Source: Clostridium estertheticum
GTDB lineage: Bacteria > Bacillota > Clostridia > Clostridiales > Clostridiaceae
Length of the DNA stretch: 64,000 nt
NCBI RefSeq assembly: GCF_011065935.2
Contig: NZ_JAAMNH020000001.1
Span: 765,001-829,000, forward strand
Reading direction: 5' to 3'
Numbering within the stretch: the first letter of the stretch is position 1; every line of letters begins with the position of its first letter. Of this stretch, positions 44,713 through 53,267 are shown one piece after another. The translations under genes and the position numbers were made by a program. Below the pieces are notes generated by a model. That model was not told the origin of the DNA. It saw only the letters and a program-made list of their open reading frames with translations, and made no database searches.

Positions 44713-45138
44713 ATGAAAAAAATACTTATTGTGAGTCATGGTACACTAGCAAAAGGAAATTATGAGGCAGCTAAGATGTTTTTTGGAGAATTAACAAATG
44801 TTATTTATTTGTGCCTAGAAGAGAACATGGGAATCGAAGACTATAAGAAAAAGCTAACAGATGTAATTCAAGACATTAGTGGTTCGGAACAGATAGTAGT
44901 ACTATCAGATATAAAAGGTGGGTCACCTTATAATTCTGTAGTAAGTATTTTATCTGAAAAAGGGTTGTTAAAAAAGTCGAAAATATTAACTGGGTTAAAT
45001 CTGATCATGTTAATAAGCGTTTTAATGATTGAGAATGAAATTACTGAAAAAGAAGTAATCGATATAATAGCTACAGCTAGAGAGGGCATAATAAACTTTA
45101 AAATAGAGGATAAAGGTCAAGATGAAGATACAATATGA
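44713..45138 (+). CDS. PTS mannose-class EIIA component
   Basis: This 141-residue soluble phosphocarrier receives phosphate from HPr. The active histidine is His9 in IVSHGTLAKG. Later segments DIKGGSPYNSV and GLNLIMLI are typical of the mannose/fructose/sorbose class. The ATG at 44713 with AAAGGAGGAG is better than an upstream in-frame ATG. It is the first of four separate PTS genes and is 18 bp before EIIB. Confidence 0.93.
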   Translation: MKKILIVSHGTLAKGNYEAAKMFFGELTNVIYLCLEENMGIEDYKKKLTDVIQDISGSEQIVVLSDIKGGSPYNSVVSILSEKGLLKKSKILTGLNLIMLISVLMIENEITEKEVIDIIATAREGIINFKIEDKGQDEDTI

Positions 45139-45156
45139 ATAAAGGAGTGAATCGTA

Positions 45157-45648
45157 ATGAGCATTAGCTTTATAAGAATTGATGATAGAATTATTCATGG
45201 GCAAGTTGTAACCAGGTGGGCAATGGAAAAACCTTGTGATGGTATTATTGCTGTGAATGACAAAGCTGCAAATGATCAAGTATTAAAAACAGTTCTTAAG
45301 TCAGCATCTGATAAAAAGACTTTGATTTTTACATTAGAAGAATTTTTAAATAAAAAGGAGCAAGTTATTAATAGCGAAAAGAAGTATTTTCTTATTACGA
45401 AAGAACCTATGACAATGGCAAAAATACTAGTAGATAATGATTTAAAGGTAAATATAAAAAAAATTAATGTGGGTCCGCAGAGTGCTAGAGATAATACTAA
45501 AAATATTAATAATAATGCTGACATTACAGATGAAGAAGCATTGGCTTATGAAAAATTGTTTCAAAAGGGATATGATATAGATTTTAGACTTGTGCCAGAT
45601 GGCAAGAGTGTACTTTGGAATCAAGTAAGAAATAATTTTATAAAATAA
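45157..45648 (+). CDS. PTS mannose-class EIIB component
   Basis: This 163-residue cytoplasmic component carries the phospho-histidine His14 in RIDDRIIHGQVVTRW. It hands phosphate to the sugar during uptake through EIIC/EIID. KINVGPQSARD and the C-terminal LVPDGKSVLW are family features. AAAGGAG precedes the ATG. Sugar identity cannot be told from this subunit. Confidence 0.95.
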   Translation: MSISFIRIDDRIIHGQVVTRWAMEKPCDGIIAVNDKAANDQVLKTVLKSASDKKTLIFTLEEFLNKKEQVINSEKKYFLITKEPMTMAKILVDNDLKVNIKKINVGPQSARDNTKNINNNADITDEEALAYEKLFQKGYDIDFRLVPDGKSVLWNQVRNNFIK

Positions 45649-45672
45649 ATATTAGAAAGAGGGGGAAAAAGT

Positions 45673-46485
45673 ATGACAGTAAGTATTTTACAGGCAACAA
45701 TTATAGGAGTTCTTGCTTATTTAGGATCACTTTCAGTTCCTTGGATTTTAGGTCTATCTGGAGGATGGTATACATTAAGTAGACCACTAGTATCTGGTTT
45801 ATTGATAGGTATAATTCTAGGCGATGTACAAACAGGAATAATAGTTGGTGTAGCAGTTCAAGTTGTATATATTGCACTTGTTACTCCAGGTGGATCAATG
45901 CCTCAAGACTTAAATTCTGCTGCATATATAGGAGTAGGGCTTGGCGTATTAGCTGTTAAAGGTGGCGCATCTGTAGGATCTGCTGTCGCAATTGCTACAG
46001 CTGTAGGGGCTGTAGGTACAATATTTTTTAACTTTATGATGATAACAAATTCTTTTTGGAATCATAAAGCCATAGCCTGTATTGAAAAAGGTGATGAGAA
46101 AGGATTGAGGTTTAATCATTTTGTAGGTCCTCAAATAACAACTTTCTTATTAAGATTTATACCAACTTTTACGGTGCTATATATGGGATCATCAATTGCA
46201 ACTAATATTTTGAATATGTTTCCTACAACTTCATTTGTAATGAGAACTCTTACTGTTTTAGGTGGGATGCTCCCAGCAGTAGGTGTAGCGATTCTTTTAA
46301 GACAAGTAATTAAGAAAGACTTAGAATTAATACAATTTCTATTTGGATTTACATTAGTTGCAACTCTTAAAATAAATATGATTTCTCTTGCATTTATTGG
46401 AGCTTTCTTCGCTTATCTCTATTTTAAACAAAGTACATTGAAACCAAGCTTTAGTGGAAAAGATGATGAAGAGGAGGACATATAG
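45673..46485 (+). CDS. PTS mannose-class EIIC component
   Basis: This 270-residue membrane subunit has six to eight hydrophobic segments and the EIIC-Man motifs TLSRPLVSGLLIG, VYIALVTPGGSMPQDLNSAAYIG and FVGPQITTFLLRFIPT. Together with EIID it forms the translocation pathway. The gene begins 24 bp after EIIB and ends two bases before the EIID start. Confidence 0.93.
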   Translation: MTVSILQATIIGVLAYLGSLSVPWILGLSGGWYTLSRPLVSGLLIGIILGDVQTGIIVGVAVQVVYIALVTPGGSMPQDLNSAAYIGVGLGVLAVKGGASVGSAVAIATAVGAVGTIFFNFMMITNSFWNHKAIACIEKGDEKGLRFNHFVGPQITTFLLRFIPTFTVLYMGSSIATNILNMFPTTSFVMRTLTVLGGMLPAVGVAILLRQVIKKDLELIQFLFGFTLVATLKINMISLAFIGAFFAYLYFKQSTLKPSFSGKDDEEEDI

Positions 46486-46486
46486 T

Positions 46487-47308
46487 ATGACACAGATTAT
46501 AAAAAAATTAGATAAAAAAACACTTAGAAAATCTTGGTTTTCATGGTATATAGGTAATTTATCATCCATGTCTTATGAATGGTTAGAAGCATTTGGATTT
46601 GCAGTTTCTATGATGCCTGTTATAAATAAGCTGTATGGAGATAACAAGGAAGAGAAACAAAAAGCCATGAAAAGACATTCGACATTTTATAATTCTGAAC
46701 CACAACTCGGATCTGTAATTAACGGAATAGTGTGCGGAATGGAAGAAGAGCGTGCAAATGGGGCTGAAATTGACGATGAAGTTATTAATAGTATAAAAAT
46801 AGGGCTTATGGGACCATTAGCAGGAATTGGGGATGCGATGATTCCTGGAATGTATATACCTCTACTTATATCTATTGGTATGGGACTTTCTGAGGGGGGA
46901 AACCCTTTAGGACCAATCTTCTACATTGTAACATACTTAACAACCATAACAGCTTTAAGTTATTTTGTATTTATGAAGGGATATAAGTTAGGAACAAAAT
47001 CAGTTGATCTTATTGTTGGGGAAACGGCTAAACGTGCAAGAGAATCTTTCAACCTTTTAGGAGGAATTGTAGTTGGTGGTGTAGCTGCTTCTTTTGTAAA
47101 TGTCACAACCAGTTTGGTAATAGATACTGGTGCAAAAAAAGGGATTGCAGTTATGGGTATTTTAGATGGAATTTTCCCTAAACTTTTACCATTAATTTTA
47201 GTTCTATTCTGCTGGTGGTTAATGGCTAAGAAAAAGATGTCATCATTAAAGGTTATGGGGATACTTGTAATTTTATCTTGCATAGGAGTAGCACTTAAAT
47301 TTTTCTAA
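46487..47308 (+). CDS. PTS mannose-class EIID component
   Basis: This 274-residue membrane subunit has the EIID signature (GWCYAMIP-like NLSSMSYEWLEAFGFAVSMM), then RHSTFYNSEPQLGSVINGIVCGMEE and GLMGPLAGIGDAMIPG. The ATG at 46487 with GAGGAGG lies one base after the EIIC stop. A stem-loop (47320-47344) follows and may reduce expression of the downstream isomerase genes relative to the PTS. Confidence 0.94.
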   Translation: MTQIIKKLDKKTLRKSWFSWYIGNLSSMSYEWLEAFGFAVSMMPVINKLYGDNKEEKQKAMKRHSTFYNSEPQLGSVINGIVCGMEEERANGAEIDDEVINSIKIGLMGPLAGIGDAMIPGMYIPLLISIGMGLSEGGNPLGPIFYIVTYLTTITALSYFVFMKGYKLGTKSVDLIVGETAKRARESFNLLGGIVVGGVAASFVNVTTSLVIDTGAKKGIAVMGILDGIFPKLLPLILVLFCWWLMAKKKMSSLKVMGILVILSCIGVALKFF

Positions 47309-47319
47309 TAATTAAAAAT

Positions 47320-47344
47320 GAGATTGAGTCTGGTACTCAATCTC
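47320..47344 (+). terminator. Intercistronic hairpin after EIID
   Basis: GAGATTGAGT-5-ACTCAATCTC is a 10-bp perfect stem followed by a poor T tract. It is probably an attenuating or stabilising hairpin inside the operon. Confidence 0.55.
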
Positions 47345-47389
47345 TATGTTTTACCAGTGTTTAAGTAATAATTAGTGGAGGTAAATATT

Positions 47390-47644
47390 ATGGATTGTAA
47401 AAAGGAGATAGTTCAAAGATACTCAATGTTACTTAGGATTAGAAAAATGGTTATTACTCTTGCGGTGTTAACATCTATATTATTGAGTATATATTTTTTT
47501 ACGAGGAGCTTCATAGGTGGAATATTTAGTTTAACAATACTTCTATTTACATCAGTTAGTTTTATTTTATTTGTTACTATGTGGATTTCTATATTGCCAA
47601 TAAAAAAAAATGTTCTTCTTTTAATAAAAAAATCTGAAAACTAA
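47390..47644 (+). CDS. Small two-helix membrane protein, 84 aa
   Basis: This 84-residue protein has two hydrophobic helices (about 20-42 and 47-70) with basic ends and no recognised family. The ATG at 47390 has GGAGG 8 bp upstream; the frame opens five codons earlier. It lies between the PTS genes and the isomerases, so it may assist the EIIC/EIID complex. This is inference from position only. Confidence 0.65.
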   Translation: MDCKKEIVQRYSMLLRIRKMVITLAVLTSILLSIYFFTRSFIGGIFSLTILLFTSVSFILFVTMWISILPIKKNVLLLIKKSEN

Positions 47645-47695
47645 GTTATTAACAATAGTGAATTTACTAATATTAATAATAAGTGGAGGCTAAAA

Positions 47696-48475
47696 ATGAA
47701 ATTTAATCCAGGATTTAATATAGAATATAAATCTAATCCATTGGGTTTTATATATGGTGATGGAACATTTGGACCAAAAATTGAAAATAGGTCAATTAAT
47801 GATATAAGAAAAAGTTTGATAGATAGCAATTGTAGCGGACCAGAAATAGTTTATTCTATTGCTATGGATGTAGGGAATGTTAAAGATAGAGATGAAATGA
47901 TAAAGAGAAGTTTGTTATATGGTGCTGTTACTTATTCAAAAGGTAAACTGGGCAAAGAACCAGTAAGGTCTCAAGGACACATCCATTGGGTATCTCCTTC
48001 CTGTGGAACTTCTACGCCAGAGTTATATGAAATATGGGATGGTAAAGCTATAATATATATGCAGGAAACTGCTAAAGACAACCCTAAAAGGTGCTATGCT
48101 GTATATGCAGAAGCTGGCGAGGTTGTGCTAGTACCGCCCAATTGGGCTCATTGTACAATTAATGCTAATCCACTTGAAAATATGACGTTTGGAGCATGGT
48201 GTGTTAGAGACTTTGGTTTTGATTATGAGGATGTTAGAAAACACGAAGGGGTGGCGTGGTTTCCAATATTAGACGAAGCTAACAAAATTAATTGGGTTCA
48301 CAATTCCAACTATATGTTAGGCGAACTTATCGAAAAGGCTCCTCGAAACTATACGGAATTTGATTTGAAAAAAAACGTTTCAATTTATACCCAATTTCAA
48401 AAAAATCCAAATGCATTTCTATTTATATCAAAACCCTATGAATCTGGAGTGAGTTGGGATAACTTCATACCATAA
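47696..48475 (+). CDS. Cupin-type (archaeal-type) glucose-6-phosphate isomerase, long form
   Basis: This 259-residue cupin of the archaeal-type phosphoglucose isomerase family is metal-dependent and interconverts hexose-6-phosphates. Metal ligands His95 and His97 (SQGHIHW), Glu109 (PELYE, displaced by an insertion of a few residues) and His152 (PPNWAHCTI) are visible. About 45 extra residues at the C-terminus distinguish it from the shorter paralogue next door. It is part of the PTS operon, so it probably converts the imported phosphosugar; the actual isomer is unknown. Confidence 0.82.
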   Translation: MKFNPGFNIEYKSNPLGFIYGDGTFGPKIENRSINDIRKSLIDSNCSGPEIVYSIAMDVGNVKDRDEMIKRSLLYGAVTYSKGKLGKEPVRSQGHIHWVSPSCGTSTPELYEIWDGKAIIYMQETAKDNPKRCYAVYAEAGEVVLVPPNWAHCTINANPLENMTFGAWCVRDFGFDYEDVRKHEGVAWFPILDEANKINWVHNSNYMLGELIEKAPRNYTEFDLKKNVSIYTQFQKNPNAFLFISKPYESGVSWDNFIP

Positions 48476-48556
48476 TATTTATTGTGATTACAGTATTTAG
48501 TTTTAAAATATGTAAATTAAACAAATTAAGCCTTCTAAAAGATAGGAGTGGGTTAA

Positions 48557-49114
48557 ATGAAAATTTTAGAACCTATATTATGGCATAAAATGCAAAATGG
48601 TATAATTGAAGGAGAAGGTGTAAAACATACAAAAAAATACCTAAAAGATATATTTAAAATATACAAGGCAAATTATAAACTAGAGGGAATAGATGATAAC
48701 ACTGTAATGTATGAAGTCTATTCGTACTCTGAGGGAAAAGAGGTACCTGGTAATTTAAATTGGGGATTAACTGTTATGAGCCCTGTAAGGATTAATGGAG
48801 AATGTAATATGACAAAAGGGCATTATCATGAGGATAGAAATTGTGTAGAATATTATTTTGGAATTTCAGGCGAAGGACTTTTATTATACATGAATATAGC
48901 TGGTGAAATGTGGGCAGAAAAAATACTTCCAGGCTCTCTTCATTATATTGATGGGAATTTAGCGCACAGATTAGTAAATATTGGTGATAGTCAATTAAAA
49001 GTAGGGGCATGTTGGCCTTCATCTGCAGGTCATAATTATGAGGATGTTGAAAAAAAAGAATTCCCAGAGAGGATTTATAAGGAAAGTGGAGAAATAGTTT
49101 TTAAAGATAGATAA
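48557..49114 (+). CDS. Cupin-type (archaeal-type) glucose-6-phosphate isomerase, short form
   Basis: This 185-residue cupin has the exact metal site of cupin phosphoglucose isomerases: His89, His91, Glu98 (TKGHYHEDRNCVEYY) and His137 (IDGNLAHRLVN). These positions and the VMSPVRING and SSAGHNYEDV segments match the archaeal enzyme family closely. It follows its longer paralogue by 81 bp with a GATAGGAG ribosome binding site. Two such enzymes in tandem next to a third isomerase suggest different sugar phosphates or a heteromeric enzyme. Confidence 0.87.
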   Translation: MKILEPILWHKMQNGIIEGEGVKHTKKYLKDIFKIYKANYKLEGIDDNTVMYEVYSYSEGKEVPGNLNWGLTVMSPVRINGECNMTKGHYHEDRNCVEYYFGISGEGLLLYMNIAGEMWAEKILPGSLHYIDGNLAHRLVNIGDSQLKVGACWPSSAGHNYEDVEKKEFPERIYKESGEIVFKDR

Positions 49115-49178
49115 TAATAATATTTTTTACTTGAATAGTTAAGATTACTTGTGATATTTTTATATTAGTGAATAAAGA

Positions 49179-49964
49179 ATGGACGGGGAGATGAACATTA
49201 TTATAATAGAAAAATTTGAATTAAATAAGAATAGTTCAATTCCTTTGTATTTTCAATTGCAAAATCATATTATAAATAATATAAAGAATAATAAAATAAA
49301 GGAAGGTGATATGCTACCAACTGAAATTAAAATCAGTAATATTCTTGAAATCAGTAGACCTACAGTTAGGCAAGCTCTAGCTAATTTGGTAAATGAGGGA
49401 TATTTAAATCGAATTAAAGGTAAAGGTACTTTTGTTACAAAGCCTATAATTACTCAGGAATATACCAGTATTATCGAAAGCTATAATGTGGAAATGTCTA
49501 AAAAAGGATTTATACCTAAAACTAAGGTTTTAGAGCTAGAGGTTATTGATGCAGATGAAAATATATGTAAAAAACTTCAAATTAAAAACAGTGATAAAGT
49601 AATTAAATTAAAAAGATTACGATATGCAACCCAGCAAAACGACAATAGATATAAACCAGTGTTAGTAACAACAGTGTATATGCCATATAAGTTATTACCT
49701 GAGTTAATAAGCTATGATTTTGAAGTTTTTTCATTTTATGAAGTATTAGATAAATACAATCTCTCAGTAAAAAATGTTATTAGGGAGTTGGAAGCTAAAA
49801 GGGTAGAACAAGATGATATTGCAAAGCTTTTGGATATCGAAACTGGCGCGGCAGTACATTTTATAACTTCTATTGGCTTTTTATTAAATGGAACTCCTAT
49901 AGAATATTCTGAGAGCACTTATCCAGGAGAAAGAAATAAATTTATTATAAAGATATCGAAGTAA
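49179..49964 (+). CDS. GntR family regulator with UTRA domain (second)
   Basis: This 261-residue regulator has the same architecture as the one at 41952: a winged helix (PTEIKISNILEISRPTVRQA, LNRIKGKGTF) and a UTRA effector domain (about 95-255). It is the last gene of the PTS operon and is likely to regulate it. The start is unsure: the ATG at 49179 has a weak ribosome binding site and another in-frame ATG lies at 49191. Two paralogous regulators bracketing the module imply two signals or an activator-repressor pair. Confidence 0.88.
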   Translation: MDGEMNIIIIEKFELNKNSSIPLYFQLQNHIINNIKNNKIKEGDMLPTEIKISNILEISRPTVRQALANLVNEGYLNRIKGKGTFVTKPIITQEYTSIIESYNVEMSKKGFIPKTKVLELEVIDADENICKKLQIKNSDKVIKLKRLRYATQQNDNRYKPVLVTTVYMPYKLLPELISYDFEVFSFYEVLDKYNLSVKNVIRELEAKRVEQDDIAKLLDIETGAAVHFITSIGFLLNGTPIEYSESTYPGERNKFIIKISK

Positions 49965-50031
49965 AAGAATATCTAAGAGGCAAACATGGAAATAATGAAA
50001 TAATTTATTGAAGAATTACAATCAAAATTTT

Positions 50032-50055
50032 AAACCCATCGAATTCGACGGGTTT
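50032..50055. terminator. Hairpin downstream of second GntR gene
   Basis: AAACCC-TCG / CGA-GGGTTT around AATT, with one mismatch. The surroundings are A-rich on the plus strand and T-rich on the minus strand. The palindromic repeat starts nine bases later. Confidence 0.65.
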
Positions 50056-50063
50056 AAAAAAGA

Positions 50064-50086
50064 TGCCACTTGCCACGTGAGTGGCA
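50064..50086. repeat. Dispersed palindromic repeat, copy 4 (short form)
   Basis: TGCCACT-TGCCACGTG-AGTGGCA has a perfect 7-bp stem and shares its core with copies 1-3. It abuts the end of the decayed minus-strand frame at 50089 and follows a hairpin terminator. Confidence 0.75.
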
Positions 50087-50088
50087 CC

Positions 50089-50181
50089 TTATTTTACTTC
50101 CATAAAATAATCATTTCCTTCGGTTCCAACTTCACAAGCCTTTTTTAAGAGTGCTGTCGACGATTCAAGTAGTATACACAT
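50089..50181 (-). pseudogene. 3' remnant of a minus-strand gene
   Basis: A 30-codon frame (MCILLESSTALLKKACEVGT and ten more residues) with protein-like amphipathic helix composition ends in TAA, and copy 4 of the palindromic repeat starts two bases later. There is no ribosome binding site upstream, and the frame continues into AT-rich promoter sequence. It looks like the tail of a lost gene. Confidence 0.3.
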
Positions 50182-50213
50182 ATGTGTTATTTTTTCTTGT
50201 ATAGAATATAAAC

Positions 50214-50268
50214 TGACAAAAAATATTTTGTTAAAACACTTGACAAAATATTTTTTGTTACGTAATAT
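50214..50268 (+). promoter_or_regulatory. Promoter with two 20-bp near-palindromic sites
   Basis: TGACAAAAAATATTTTGTTA (50214-50233) and TGACAAAATATTTTTTGTTA (50241-50260) are spaced 27 bp start to start. The second overlaps the -35 TTGACA (50240-50245); TAATAT (50263-50268) is the -10 at 17 bp. This suggests tight control of the ATPase pair by a dimeric DNA-binding protein. Confidence 0.65.
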
Positions 50269-50299
50269 GTAAATATAAGGAATGTAGGAGGTGCTAAGT

Positions 50300-51475
50300 A
50301 TGAAAATCATCACAGGGCAAGCAGCAAGAGGAAAAAACTTTTTCAAAAGGCCTGTTTTAATAAATAAATTATGGAGAAAAATTGATTCAGACAGTAGCAT
50401 TATAATCTCAGCTCCAAGGAGAGTTGGAAAAACATCTTTAATGAGATATTTAGAAGATAATCCAAAGGATAAATACTATGTAGTCTATGTAATCACTGAG
50501 TCAGTACATAATGAAAATAAGTATTATAAGGAAATTGTAAAGGCAATTTTAAATTGTGATTCAATAAGGAAAAGAGATAAAGTAATAAATTCAATTAAAG
50601 ATTTAGCTAAAAACATTTTTAAAAGTGTAGAGGAAGTTGGTATAGATTCCGTTAAGTTTAGCAAAATTACTGAATTCGATTATTATGAAAAGTTTATAGA
50701 AATTATGAGGTCTATTGATTTAGACGGTCACAAATTAATTATAATGATAGATGAATTTGCTCAAACAATAGAAAATATTCAACAAAAGGAAGGCGCCGCA
50801 GCTGCAGTTCAGCTGCTTCAAAGTAATAGAGCATTAAGACAAAATAGTGATATAAATAGTAAATTTCAATTCATATATACGGGTTCCATAAGCCTAGAGG
50901 GCATTGCTAGAAGAATGGACGCTTCAAAGTTTATAAATGATCTGGATATATTAAAAGTAACTCCGCTAAGTGAAGAAGAAGGCAAAAATCTTGTAAATGA
51001 ACTACTTAAAGGGCTTTATTTTACAATGGATGAGGATACTATAGATCATATGCTTTATGAAATTAAGTGGTTAATTCCTTTTTATATTCAACTTGCTATG
51101 GATAAAATTCTGGATATTTGTGATGAAGAGAATTTAAATGCTATATATAATAACTCAGTTGATATAGCAATTAAACGTATGATAGAAGAAAATAATAAAT
51201 TTAGCAGTTGGCATGAGAGGCTTAAGGTGTACAAAAATAATGACTATAAGTTCATTATAGAAGTATTAAACATAATATCCATAACCGAAGCTAAAGTGAT
51301 AACTTATAATGAAATATATGATTTAGCTGTAGCATATGATCTTGAACAAACATATAAAGAACTCTTAAATACTCTTATAGATGATGGATATATAAATAAT
51401 GATGAGGAAGGGAAATTATATACATTTACCTCTCCTATATTAAGAATGTGGTGGTGTAAAAAAATTGCAAACTAG
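50300..51475 (+). CDS. AAA-type ATPase, archaeal-ATPase-like (COG1672), first of pair
   Basis: This 391-residue P-loop protein has Walker A SAPRRVGKTS (37-46), Walker B LIIMIDEFAQ (about 146-155), a sensor segment FIYTGSIS near 197 and a C-terminal winged-helix part ending FTSPILRMWWCKK, as in the archaeal ATPase/DUF234 group. These are STAND-like signal ATPases of mostly unknown function. No membrane segment. GGAGG precedes the ATG at 50300. Its last 11 bases overlap the next ATPase gene, so translation is coupled and a heteromeric complex is likely. Confidence 0.75.
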   Translation: MKIITGQAARGKNFFKRPVLINKLWRKIDSDSSIIISAPRRVGKTSLMRYLEDNPKDKYYVVYVITESVHNENKYYKEIVKAILNCDSIRKRDKVINSIKDLAKNIFKSVEEVGIDSVKFSKITEFDYYEKFIEIMRSIDLDGHKLIIMIDEFAQTIENIQQKEGAAAAVQLLQSNRALRQNSDINSKFQFIYTGSISLEGIARRMDASKFINDLDILKVTPLSEEEGKNLVNELLKGLYFTMDEDTIDHMLYEIKWLIPFYIQLAMDKILDICDEENLNAIYNNSVDIAIKRMIEENNKFSSWHERLKVYKNNDYKFIIEVLNIISITEAKVITYNEIYDLAVAYDLEQTYKELLNTLIDDGYINNDEEGKLYTFTSPILRMWWCKKIAN

Positions 51476-53072
51476 TAGTTTAAGCCTTTATAATCCCAAT
51501 AATTTAACCCGGGAAGAATTAGTAGATAGATTTGTAATTAGAAAAAAAGAATTTCAAAAAATTTACAAAGACATAGTGGATTCTGACATGAAGTACCCAG
51601 AGCAGCATTATATTATAGAAGCTCAAAGAGGCTATGGTAAAACTACCCTGCTAAAAAGATTATACTTTGAAATAAAAAGATATAGTGAATTAAAAGCAAG
51701 GCTTATTCCAGTTATTCTACCAGAGGAGCAATACAATATACGTAGACTATTTAAACTTTGGGAGGTAACGGCGCAGCATCTTGAAATGGAAAGTGATGAA
51801 TTTATAGGGCTTTATGATGAAATGGATAAATACTCAAAGCAAGATGACTATGAAGATATTTGCTTTAAAATTCTTGAGGGAAAACTTCAAGAAAAAAATA
51901 GAAAATTAATACTTCTAATAGATAACATTGAAGGTATTCTAAAGAAGTTTAAAATCTATGAGCAGCAAAAACTTAGAGAAATTCTCTTAACTTCTGCTGA
52001 AATTCGAATTATAGGAGCATCTTCAGAGATCTTAGGGTTTACTTATGATTACAATAAGCCCTTTTATGACTTCTTTAAGCAGATTAAATTAAAAGGATTA
52101 AATGCAGAAGAAACTGTGGAATATCTTAAAAAATTAGGTGAGATTTTCAATGAAAAAGATATAGATGTGATACTTAAAAATAATCGTGGGAAAATAGAAG
52201 CTTTAAGGCGATTAACCGGTGGTGTGCCAAGAATCATGATATTAATTTTTGATATTTTTATAGATAATAGTGCACCTGTGTTTAAAGAACTAGAAATATT
52301 AATAGATAGGGTAACACCTATTTATAAACATACAATGGATAGGTTATCTCCAGTGCAGCAGGAAATTGTTGATGTTATAGCTTTAAGTTGGGATCCCGTA
52401 ACCACAAAAGAAATAGGGGACAAAATAAGAATGCAAAGCAAAGAAGTATCAGCACAGCTAAATCAATTAGAAAAAAGTGGAGTAATAAACAAAATACCTG
52501 TAAACAAGAAAAATTATATGTACCAAATCAAAGAAAGATTTTTTAATATATGGTATCTAATGAGGTTTGGAGGAAAAAAAGAAAAATATAAGGTGCAATG
52601 GCTTGTAGATTTTATTGAAACTTGGTGCAGCAGAGAAGAACTAGAGGAAAAAGCATATTCCTATCCTATGGCTGAAAATCTTGCAAGAATAAATATATCT
52701 AGTGATGATTTTGATATTATCTATACTTTAGCCCAAAACTTACTTTGGAATGATCAAATAGAAGAATCCTTAGAAAAAGCTCAGTTATTTTTGCAATTAG
52801 CTAATAATATTGATAAATATAATAAGTATATTAATGAATATTTCATATTCTTAATGGCTAGAAAACAATATAATTCATTATTTAAACTTTTTAATGAAAA
52901 TGAATTTATGCTAAAGGATAAATATAAGCCTACTTATTATGCGATAATGTACTTTATGAAAAATCAGAATGAACAATTTGAAATTGAGTATAGGAAGGTG
53001 GGTGAAGAATTAGAGGAAACTGTTGAAGAAATTATTGAAGAAGTTAAGAAGCGGGAAGAAAGATATAGGTAA
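51465..53072 (+). CDS. AAA-type ATPase with winged helix and helical C-terminus, second of pair
   Basis: This 535-residue protein has Walker A EAQRGYGKTT (52-61) and Walker B LILLIDNIEG (about 145-154). A winged-helix domain near 290-360 (LSPVQQEIVDVIALSW, TTKEIGDKIRMQSKEVSAQL) ends in FFNIWYLMRF. The C-terminal 160 residues are helical, TPR-like, with an acidic coiled tail. The start is a TTG at 51465 inside the upstream gene. It is a distant paralogue of that ATPase with added putative DNA- and protein-binding modules. No effector nuclease or membrane toxin is coded nearby, so function remains open; defence, stress signalling or DNA maintenance are possible. Confidence 0.72.
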   Translation: MQTSSLSLYNPNNLTREELVDRFVIRKKEFQKIYKDIVDSDMKYPEQHYIIEAQRGYGKTTLLKRLYFEIKRYSELKARLIPVILPEEQYNIRRLFKLWEVTAQHLEMESDEFIGLYDEMDKYSKQDDYEDICFKILEGKLQEKNRKLILLIDNIEGILKKFKIYEQQKLREILLTSAEIRIIGASSEILGFTYDYNKPFYDFFKQIKLKGLNAEETVEYLKKLGEIFNEKDIDVILKNNRGKIEALRRLTGGVPRIMILIFDIFIDNSAPVFKELEILIDRVTPIYKHTMDRLSPVQQEIVDVIALSWDPVTTKEIGDKIRMQSKEVSAQLNQLEKSGVINKIPVNKKNYMYQIKERFFNIWYLMRFGGKKEKYKVQWLVDFIETWCSREELEEKAYSYPMAENLARINISSDDFDIIYTLAQNLLWNDQIEESLEKAQLFLQLANNIDKYNKYINEYFIFLMARKQYNSLFKLFNENEFMLKDKYKPTYYAIMYFMKNQNEQFEIEYRKVGEELEETVEEIIEEVKKREERYR

Positions 53073-53164
53073 ATGAGACTTAATCCAAATAACTATCATA
53101 TAGTTGTATGAACAGTTGCAGACCCACTTGTATCACATATGAAATCTATAATGAAAAAATAATT

Positions 53165-53200
53165 AAGAGACGGTAAGCCCAGGGATTACCGTCTCTTTCT
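53165..53200. terminator. Terminator after ATPase pair
   Basis: AAGAGACGGTAA (53165-53176) pairs perfectly with TTACCGTCTCTT (53186-53197), followed by TCTCCTTT. It lies between convergent genes. Confidence 0.85.
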
Positions 53201-53267
53201 CCTTTAAAATATAGTACCGATCAATAATTTAATATTCCGCGCAAAAGCATATGTTGGTTATACTATT

